A stretch of DNA of 64,000 nucleotides from Kiritimatiellota bacterium (GTDB lineage: Bacteria; Verrucomicrobiota; Lentisphaeria; Oligosphaerales; JAADHN01): contig JAADHN010000138.1 of assembly GCA_013151865.1 (NCBI GenBank), positions 84,246 through 148,245 on the forward strand, in the 5' to 3' direction. Positions 21,302-28,195 of the stretch are shown here, piece by piece. Below the pieces are notes generated by a model, which was given only the letters and a program-made list of their open reading frames with translations, was not told where the DNA came from and made no database searches. Each line of letters starts with the position of its first letter. Position 1 is the first letter of the stretch. Made by a program: the position numbers and the translations under genes.

Positions 21302-21612
21302 CCGCCCCCCGCCGACCGAAGCCGCCGGAAAGATTCCCTCCCTCCGAAGCCCTCCGCTCCGTCACCCCCGATCCCCAGAGGCGCGACGCCGGACGATGTG
21401 CACGCTTCCCGGACGCCCGCTTTCCAGGTCCCCTGCAGCACAGTTTGAACCGATAGTCGCCGAAATTCAACTCTTCCGGTCTGTTGTCGACAGGGCGTGG
21501 AACGACCCGCCGCCCGCGGCGCCGGAAGGCCGTTCCGTCTTCGCCCGAGCCTCAGTTAACGTATATCATCCGTCGATTATTTGCGCTTTTCCGATTTTTT
21601 TCAAAATTCCCC
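21302..21612. other. spacer between the two pseudopilin units
   Basis: No gene is seen. It contains CAGTTAACGTATATCAT (21553-21569), which matches the sequence at 3947-3963, across the -10 of the promoter there, at 16 of 17 positions. An AT-rich tract (GATTTTTTTCAAAATTCC) lies just before the second pseudopilin promoter. Confidence 0.45.
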
Positions 21613-21641
21613 TTGACAAAGCGTGCGTCAGCCTTTAAAAT
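21613..21641 (+). promoter_or_regulatory. sigma-70 promoter of pseudopilin gene 2
   Basis: TTGACA (21613-21618), 17-base spacer, TAAAAT (21636-21641). It aligns with the promoter of copy 1 (both read CCTTGACA and have CCTT just before the -10). The leader is about 108 bases. An AT-rich tract directly upstream could act as an UP element. Confidence 0.82.
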
Positions 21642-21755
21642 CCGACTCAGGTTCTGACACATGGTCCGCATTTCCCGCTCGCGCCGGCGATGGGGCGTCG
21701 CTGACGGAGGGGAAAAAGGCGCGGACCGAAACACGAAAACAGGGAGACAAGCATC

Positions 21756-22505
<750 letters not shown>

Positions 22506-22554
22506 AGCCCTCGCGACCGATCTCTCTTTGGAGACCGGTCAAAAAACTTGAGCC

Positions 22555-22592
22555 GGCCCTTCCCTCGGCCTTCCCGGGCGGGAGGGCCTTTT
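22555..22592 (+). terminator. intrinsic terminator of pseudopilin gene 2
   Basis: GGCCCTTCC (22555-22563) pairs with GGGAGGGCC (22580-22588), followed by TTTTC. It is the counterpart of the copy-1 terminator, with a longer and less perfect central part. Confidence 0.75.
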
Positions 22593-23045
22593 CTTGTCCG
22601 CCGGACTTCCGGCGGGCAACCCAAGCAACCCCAAGGGCTCCCGCCGCGCCGGCCAGACGAATCTTCGAGTCCCGGCTCGCCTTTTCCGCGTGCCATCCCC
22701 CAGGCGAGATCCATGCCGGCCCACCCGCCCGGGACACCGGCGCAGACGCCGCCGACATCCCATGTTCATCCGGCGAACGAGAGGGCCCGCTCCTCGTTGC
22801 GAGCGGCGACATCCCCCTTCTGGATACACCGTGCGCTCTTCCGGAGACCAAGCAAACATCGGGACCGTAAAAGGACCGAAGGACGCCCCAGAATGCACCC
22901 GTGGCGCGCCGTGAAAGCGAATGCCGAGGGGAAAAGACTCCAGGCAGGAATCAGCCGTCCCTTGGCGCCTCCCTTCCTGCGCCGCCTGGCGCCTTCCTCC
23001 GGCCCGTCCTGCGCCCTTTTCGGACGGGCTCAAGCAAGTCCCCCC
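22593..23045. other. gene-free stretch between pseudopilin 2 and haoA
   Basis: No coding sequence is recognised. A perfect 8-base hairpin (GCCCGTCC ... GGACGGGC, about 23004-23032) lies just past the haoA stop codon. It lacks a T-run on either strand, so I do not call it a terminator. Confidence 0.4.
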
Positions 23046-24344
23046 TCAGGGCTCGATCTTGTTCGTCTGCAGTCTCTTTTTGAAAATCGCCTTCATCTCA
23101 TACAGACGCTGCATGACTTCGAACGTTCCGTGCCACTGTGCATAGTCGGGACCGCCCATCAAAGCCCCTTGGCGCATCCGCCGTCCCTCATGATGCCAGA
23201 GATGGTAATAGGCAATCTGAAACGGGTCGGTCCAGGGGTTCTCGCGGAGCAGGCCCTTGTCTTTCAGGACGTCGAGCATCCGCTTCGAGGGCTTGTAGTA
23301 GGCTTCGTTGTAGAGTTTTACCAGTTTATCCGCCTGGGTAAAGAAACCGTCGGTGTGAAGAGGAGTGTGACAGTTGCTGCACACCTTCTTCATCCTGGCC
23401 CGGCCCGCGGCCGCGTCGCCCGTGAGCGGACTCGTGGGGTCCGGTGAATTGCGCGGTTTTGATTCCTTGGCCCACAGGTTCCAATAGAGACGGCTCGAAA
23501 CATTGTGCGTGGTCTTCAGATCGCCGATGCCGCTCATGTGGCAAACGGCACAAGTGGGGGCACGGTAGTCGCCAGGTTCCCATGCGTCCGGCGTCGTGTC
23601 ATACACGTAATTGTCACCTTCGGTGGCAAAGATCTGCCCATGCTTGCTGTTGGTGAAGATCTCGATGTCCGGGTGGTCCGGGCCCAAATGGCAGGACGCA
23701 CAGGCCGCAGGCTTGCGGGCCTCGGCGATATCGAACCTGTGTCGCGTATGGCACGCCGAACAGTTCCCCACAGACCCGTCGGGATTGACGTTGCCGATCC
23801 CGGCGTTGGGCCAGGAACCGGGCAACGGACGGCGGTCCGCTCCGAGCTTGATCGTCGTCCCATGGCACTGTATGCAGCCGGTTTCTTTCGGACCGCTCTT
23901 GAATTGCGGATGGTTCTGACCTTCGTACTTGTACATCAGGTCTTGCATGGATTGCTTCCCGGCAATCTGCGATGCCGCCCGAAAATGCCCGCTGGCCGAA
24001 AACTGTTGCACTTCCGCCGGATGACACTTTGAACACGCCTTCGAGGTCACGACGACCGTGACCCAAGTACCGGTGTTTCTCACCCCCGGACAGCCCTGGG
24101 AAGCCAGCGGGGAATCCGCCGTAACACTGTGGCAATCAACGCATGACACCCCCACGTGTCCATGCCGACTCTTCCGCCAATCCTGCACGATCCCCGGGGT
24201 CTTGCCCGCGTGACAATCGATGCAGCCCCGGGCTTCTTCCGTCAAGGCGCGATTGACCTTCATCAATTTGACATCCGTCCCGCCGAAAACGGAAAAAACC
24301 GCGACGCCGACAACGACCGCCTGCACCATCCTCCTGATCATCAT
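23046..24344 (-). CDS. haoA: octaheme hydroxylamine oxidoreductase (HAO)-family cytochrome c
   Basis: A 432-residue periplasmic cytochrome with eight CXXCH haem motifs near residues 41, 68, 104, 157, 195, 215, 265 and 322. The spacing and the blocks APTCAVCHMSG and WHHEGRR ... GGPDYAQWHG place it in the HAO family. A signal/anchor segment (VQAVVVGVAVFSVF) precedes the first haem. Some members oxidise hydroxylamine. Those paired with a NapC/NrfH-type quinol dehydrogenase (epsilon-HAO / HaoA) are thought to run in reverse, reducing hydroxylamine or nitrite to ammonia. The gene immediately upstream is such a partner, so reduction is favoured. The deciding feature is the tyrosine that cross-links the active-site haem in oxidative trimers. 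I cannot align it by eye; the Tyr in GGPDY is the one to test. SD GGAGAG. Confidence 0.87.
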   Translation of the reverse strand: MMIRRMVQAVVVGVAVFSVFGGTDVKLMKVNRALTEEARGCIDCHAGKTPGIVQDWRKSRHGHVGVSCVDCHSVTADSPLASQGCPGVRNTGTWVTVVVTSKACSKCHPAEVQQFSASGHFRAASQIAGKQSMQDLMYKYEGQNHPQFKSGPKETGCIQCHGTTIKLGADRRPLPGSWPNAGIGNVNPDGSVGNCSACHTRHRFDIAEARKPAACASCHLGPDHPDIEIFTNSKHGQIFATEGDNYVYDTTPDAWEPGDYRAPTCAVCHMSGIGDLKTTHNVSSRLYWNLWAKESKPRNSPDPTSPLTGDAAAGRARMKKVCSNCHTPLHTDGFFTQADKLVKLYNEAYYKPSKRMLDVLKDKGLLRENPWTDPFQIAYYHLWHHEGRRMRQGALMGGPDYAQWHGTFEVMQRLYEMKAIFKKRLQTNKIEP

Positions 24345-24392
24345 CTGTTCTCTCCGCTCGACCCGGGAGTCGCCGCCCGGGATGTTGTGGAC

Positions 24393-24965
24393 TCAGGGCC
24401 GCAGCGGTCCTTTCGCTTCGGCCAGAAACAACCCCAAATTCTTGTGACCGACATTCTCGTGGCATGAAACGCACGTCTTCTTGTCCGACGTGCCCATGAA
24501 GTAATCCTTGTGCGCGATGAACGCTTTCGGATTGGGCATGGTCGCGACCCGCAGGTCTTCATGGCACTTGACACACCCGGAATCGTATGTGAAACGCTCT
24601 CGGCGAGAACGTCTCTTCTCCCAGTCGATCCGGTCGGGACGCCCAAAAGTTTCGACAACCACGTCTTCGATACCCGTCACCGTTTTTTGATACATATAAT
24701 GAAGCACGTTGTCGTGGGGCAAATGACACGCCGTGCATTTTGTCCGAAGTCCGTTCTTGTTCTTGCCCCCATGCACATCGATACGGTACGCCGCGACCAT
24801 GGGCGCCATGCTGTGACAGGTGGAGCAGAACTCGACGCCTGATGTCCGCTCGACGGCCACCACCGTTACCAGCGCCCCACCTGCTCCAAGGAGGAACCCT
24901 GTCGCCAAGATCGCGCCGAACGCAAGCGGGCCGGTCTTTCCGAGGATCTTTTTCAACAACCGCAT
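24393..24965 (-). CDS. haoC: NapC/NrfH-family tetraheme quinol dehydrogenase (HaoC-like)
   Basis: A 190-residue membrane-anchored cytochrome c with four CXXCH motifs near residues 47, 77, 131 and 165. One N-terminal transmembrane helix (LAFGAILATGFLLGAGGALVTV) is followed by EFCSTCHSM, the typical first-haem context in which Met can be the distal ligand, as in NrfH. Such proteins pass electrons from membrane quinol to a periplasmic partner. Here the partner is the octaheme cytochrome whose gene starts 48 bases downstream on the same strand. The pair matches the haoCA arrangement described in Campylobacterota. The SD is weak (GGGAAACGGT). A good promoter lies 50 bases upstream. Confidence 0.87.
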   Translation of the reverse strand: MRLLKKILGKTGPLAFGAILATGFLLGAGGALVTVVAVERTSGVEFCSTCHSMAPMVAAYRIDVHGGKNKNGLRTKCTACHLPHDNVLHYMYQKTVTGIEDVVVETFGRPDRIDWEKRRSRRERFTYDSGCVKCHEDLRVATMPNPKAFIAHKDYFMGTSDKKTCVSCHENVGHKNLGLFLAEAKGPLRP

Positions 24966-25016
24966 ACCGTTTCCCGGCCAAGGCGAGTTTTGGAAATACT
25001 ACAAGTTATGAAGAAA

Positions 25017-25045
25017 AGTGTACGTGATGAATTTGCTCGAGTCAA
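25017..25045 (-). promoter_or_regulatory. sigma-70-like promoter of the haoCA operon
   Basis: On the minus strand TTGACT, a 17-base spacer and TACACT (rightward-read complement AGTCAA at 25040-25045 and AGTGTA at 25017-25022). Transcription would start about 45 bases before the haoC ATG. I saw no obvious FNR or other regulator palindrome over it. Confidence 0.6.
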
Positions 25046-25404
25046 CCGGCAAAAAAACGAAAACGGCGGACTCTCGTCAACTGCGGGGGGCAAAGCTGCC
25101 GGCAATCCGCTAATCTTGGGGCGCACGGCCTGGGCAGCCTCTGCCGGGCCTCCGCCCGGATGAAAACGGACACCCCCTCTTTCCGGCGCCCGCCCCCGCG
25201 GACCAAACTGCCGCTTTGCTTGACAACGTCCGGTTGAATGGTCATCTTTATGGCTCCGGCTTCTTTTCGTGCCACCGAAATTTGCCCGAACAGTGCGAAC
25301 CCTTTTCCGTTCAGGCACCCTCCCCCGATCCCGGCAGGCTCAGTCGTTTGGAGTGCCGGTTTTGCCGGGAGGGGATTACGCCTGCCGCCTGGCCCCAGGC
25401 ATCA
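25046..25404. other. gene-free stretch between the haoCA promoter and MITE C
   Basis: No gene recognised. On the plus strand TTGACA at 25220-25225 has only a poor -10 at standard spacing and no gene to serve. The last four bases (ATCA) are the left copy of the probable target duplication of the adjacent element. Confidence 0.4.
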
Positions 25405-25671
25405 GGGCCTGTCGCTTTATTCGAGAATTCCGCGAAAAACGCCCCAACGGGGCAATGTCACCGTAGCCTGGGGCGCCGCCCCAGGCCGTGTTGGTTTCCG
25501 GAACATGCACCCTGAAGTGGTGCTTCAACGTATTCCTTACGTGTAGGTTGAAGTACGCCTTCAGCGTACATCGGCACGGCGTCGACCCACCTTGGGCGTT
25601 GCCCAAGGCTACGGTAAAGTCGGCCCTTCAGGCCGTCTGGGGACACGCACAATCAATAAAGCGACAGGCCC
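25405..25671. mobile_element. MITE-like element C (267 bp, 17-bp terminal inverted repeats)
   Basis: The ends are perfect inverted repeats of GGGCCTGTCGCTTTATT (25405-25421 and 25655-25671). Both sides are flanked by ATCA (25401-25404 and 25672-25675), a likely 4-base target duplication. The interior is rich in small palindromes: GCCCCAACGGGGC, GCCTGGGGCGCCGCCCCAGGC, TACGCcttcaGCGTA and TTGGGCGTTGCCCAA. No transposase is present. The right flank ATCA includes the stop codon of the AEC carrier gene (TGA on the minus strand), so insertion duplicated that codon and left the gene intact. Confidence 0.78.
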
Positions 25672-25672
25672 A

Positions 25673-26632
25673 TCAGGCGGCACTCGGCAGGAGGAGCCGC
25701 AACCAGAGCGGAATCGTAGCCAGGGCCGTCATATGCGTCGCCAGCACGCTGGCCGCGGCAAAGTCGCTGTCGCCGCCATACGCGTCGCTGAGCATTACGC
25801 TGGCCAAAGAACAGGGCATCACGGCGAGCACCAACAAGACCTCTCGGTCCGAGTCGGAAAAGGGCAGCACGAAGACCAACAATGCCGCAGTCGCCGGAAT
25901 GAGTACGGTTCGCAGTACGACCCCGGCAGCCAAGGGGATGCTGAGCAGATGGCGCGGTCGCAATTCGTTCATGCGGCTGCCTGCCACCAGCATAGCCAGA
26001 GGAATGGTGGCTTTGCCGAACATGTCGAGTGCCGAGACGATGGCGTTCCAGAATTCGCCGGAGCGCTCTTGCGGCGGCAGCCCGATCCCTGCGAACTCCG
26101 CAACCGCCAGTGTCCCTATGGCGCCCAGAATGGCGAGCATAGGCGGGGTCAACAAGTGCCGCAGACTGCTTCGATGGAGTCCGGCGCCGGTCAGGGCGAT
26201 CATCCCAAGGGTCCAGACCGCAATCTCGCTGCCGACGGTGGAGAAAATCAGGTCTGCGGCTCCTCTGTCCCCGGCCAGGAGGAGAAGGATGGGCAACGGC
26301 AGAAACGAGTAGTTGTTGATGGCGCACTGGAAGTGGAACGTGCGGCGTTCTCTGTCCGAGCTGAAACCGAGGAGTCGACTGCCCGCCAAACCGACAAGGA
26401 ACCCCACTGACATAATCAGGAGGGCGCCCGCGGGCAAGGGCCAGTGCCGCAGGAGGGTCCGAAACGTAAACGTGCTCACCAGAGTCGCGTAGATCAGCGA
26501 CGGGTAGAACAATACGACCACCAACCGCGACAAGCGCGTGGTGCTCTCGGCATCGAGCAGACGGCGCGAGCGGGCGACAGCCCCGACGCCCATCATGAGA
26601 AAAACAGCGGCGATTCTCAGAAGAATTGACAT
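25673..26632 (-). CDS. AEC (auxin efflux carrier) family transporter
   Basis: A 319-residue integral membrane protein of the AEC family (PF03547-type), secondary carriers for carboxylates or related organic anions. About ten hydrophobic helices are visible, beginning SILLRIAAVFLMMGVGAVA. The family's conserved central polar stretches appear as AINNYSFLPLPILLLL near residue 105 and GKATIPLAMLVAGSRM near residue 205, and VLAVMPCSLASVMLSDAYGG resembles the second half-repeat. I use the ATG at 26630-26632; the ORF track starts at a TTG seven codons earlier. The SD is poor. It is divergent from the sulfatase gene with only 39 bases between the start codons, so their expression is probably linked. 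MITE C abuts its stop codon. Confidence 0.82.
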   Translation of the reverse strand: MSILLRIAAVFLMMGVGAVARSRRLLDAESTTRLSRLVVVLFYPSLIYATLVSTFTFRTLLRHWPLPAGALLIMSVGFLVGLAGSRLLGFSSDRERRTFHFQCAINNYSFLPLPILLLLAGDRGAADLIFSTVGSEIAVWTLGMIALTGAGLHRSSLRHLLTPPMLAILGAIGTLAVAEFAGIGLPPQERSGEFWNAIVSALDMFGKATIPLAMLVAGSRMNELRPRHLLSIPLAAGVVLRTVLIPATAALLVFVLPFSDSDREVLLVLAVMPCSLASVMLSDAYGGDSDFAAASVLATHMTALATIPLWLRLLLPSAA

Positions 26633-26671
26633 GTCTGTTCCGGGATTCGGCAAAATCGACAGGAGCTACGT

Positions 26672-28123
26672 ATGACCGACTCGGGTCCCACAAATGCGGA
26701 TGCGACTACCCGGCCCAACGTAATCTGGATCCTGGGAGACGAACATCGAGCCCAAGCCGTCGGCTGTCTCGGGAACGGCCAAGTGCGGACGCCGAATATC
26801 GATGCCCTCACCTCCACACCGACCGCCGCCGTCGCCGGGTCCCCGCTTTGCACCCCGTTTCGCGGGAGCCTGCTCACAGGGCGCTGGCCCCACCGGTGTG
26901 TTCCGGGGCACGACGCAGCCATGCCGGACGGCCTTCTCACCGTGGCGCACGCGTTCACGGCCAATGGATACCGTACGGCCTACTTCGGAAAGTGGCACGT
27001 GGACGGCGCCGCAAATCGCGCCCCAGGCGAACGGCCCGGTTTCCAAACCGTATCTCCTGAGCGCCGGGGCGGGTTCGACTTCTGGCTCGGGTACGAGAAC
27101 AACAACACCCAGTACGATTGCTGGGTGCATGGGCATGACGAAGACGGCGCCGAAATCGAGCGTTTCAGATTGCCGGGATACGAAACGGACGAGCTGACTT
27201 CGTTGTTTATCAACTACTTGCAGAGACACATCCGACCCACGGGAAACGCGACGCACCCGGGAGCAGCAGAAGGAGGCCGGGAACCGCCCCGCCCGCTTTT
27301 TGCCGTGCTCTCCGTTCAGCCGCCCCACCCTCCCTACATTGCGCCCGAGCGGTTCACCACGAGGACGGCGGAGGACATCGTCTTGCGGCCGAACGTACCG
27401 CCGGTGGACCGAGTGCGGGATCGGGCTCGGCAGGACTTGACCGGTTATTACGCCATGATCGAGGATCTGGACTGGAATGTCGGCCGGATCTCCCACACCC
27501 TCCGGGAAACCGGACGCGCGCACGACACCCTCATCGTGTTCTTCTCAGACCACGGGGACATGCTCGGCTCGCATGGACGCCGTTTGAAGTGTGTGCCCTA
27601 CGAAGAGTCGATTCGCATTCCCTTCATTGTCGGGAGCGCCGCCGCATCGCGGCGGCCGCGCCTCTGCAGCGAGGGATACTCGGGACTGATCAATCACGTC
27701 GATATTCCCGTCACCACTTTGGGCCTGTGCGGCCTCGACGCACCCGAGTGGATGAGCGGGACCGACTGGAGCGGACACTGGCGGATGGACCGGCCCCTCC
27801 CCGAACCGCTGCCTGACTCGGCGTTTCTGCAGTTGGTCGACCCCGGCTGGACCCACGGCTTTGCCGTCGACCGCGAGCGACCGTGGCGCGGCATCGTGAC
27901 GGCCGACGGCTGGAAGTACGCCGTGCTCGAAGGACAACCGTGGCTCATGTTCAACCTGCGGGAAGACCCGTACGAGACGACGAACCTTGCCCTGGACGGA
28001 GCCTTCTCGCACGTACGGCGACGATTGCAGAATCGCCTCGAACGGTGGATTCGCGAGACCGGCGACGCGTTTCGACTCCCTGACGTTCCTGTGCATGGAG
28101 GGAAGGGCAGACGCTCCATGTGA
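26672..28123 (+). CDS. sulfatase (type I, formylglycine-dependent family)
   Basis: A 483-residue arylsulfatase-superfamily protein, which would remove sulfate from a sulfated sugar or other ester. N-terminal RPNVIWILGDEHRAQ supplies the first metal-binding region. The activation motif reads LCTPFRGSLLTGRW near residue 70, so the Cys to be converted to formylglycine, the Pro and the Arg of CxPxR are present. The usual Ser before Arg is Phe. GKWHVDG near residue 110 and VFFSDHGDMLGSHG near residue 290 (second metal-binding Asp-His) are typical. There is no signal peptide, so it is predicted cytoplasmic. Most sulfatases of marine PVC bacteria are exported, so this one probably acts on an imported small substrate, perhaps linked to the divergent AEC carrier. 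SD CAGGAG. Confidence 0.87.
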   Translation: MTDSGPTNADATTRPNVIWILGDEHRAQAVGCLGNGQVRTPNIDALTSTPTAAVAGSPLCTPFRGSLLTGRWPHRCVPGHDAAMPDGLLTVAHAFTANGYRTAYFGKWHVDGAANRAPGERPGFQTVSPERRGGFDFWLGYENNNTQYDCWVHGHDEDGAEIERFRLPGYETDELTSLFINYLQRHIRPTGNATHPGAAEGGREPPRPLFAVLSVQPPHPPYIAPERFTTRTAEDIVLRPNVPPVDRVRDRARQDLTGYYAMIEDLDWNVGRISHTLRETGRAHDTLIVFFSDHGDMLGSHGRRLKCVPYEESIRIPFIVGSAAASRRPRLCSEGYSGLINHVDIPVTTLGLCGLDAPEWMSGTDWSGHWRMDRPLPEPLPDSAFLQLVDPGWTHGFAVDRERPWRGIVTADGWKYAVLEGQPWLMFNLREDPYETTNLALDGAFSHVRRRLQNRLERWIRETGDAFRLPDVPVHGGKGRRSM

Positions 28124-28195
28124 CGCGGGGAGCGGTGTTCGCGGCGCGCGGCGCCCCCACCCGCGGAATCCCGGGAAGAACAGAATGACGCGGCA

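Noticed and set aside
23004-23032. 8-base perfect hairpin downstream of haoA
   Set aside because: No T-run follows on either strand, so it does not qualify as an intrinsic terminator by sequence alone.
25220-25255. TTGACA on the plus strand as a promoter
   Set aside because: No acceptable -10 hexamer at 16-18 bases and no rightward gene for it to serve.
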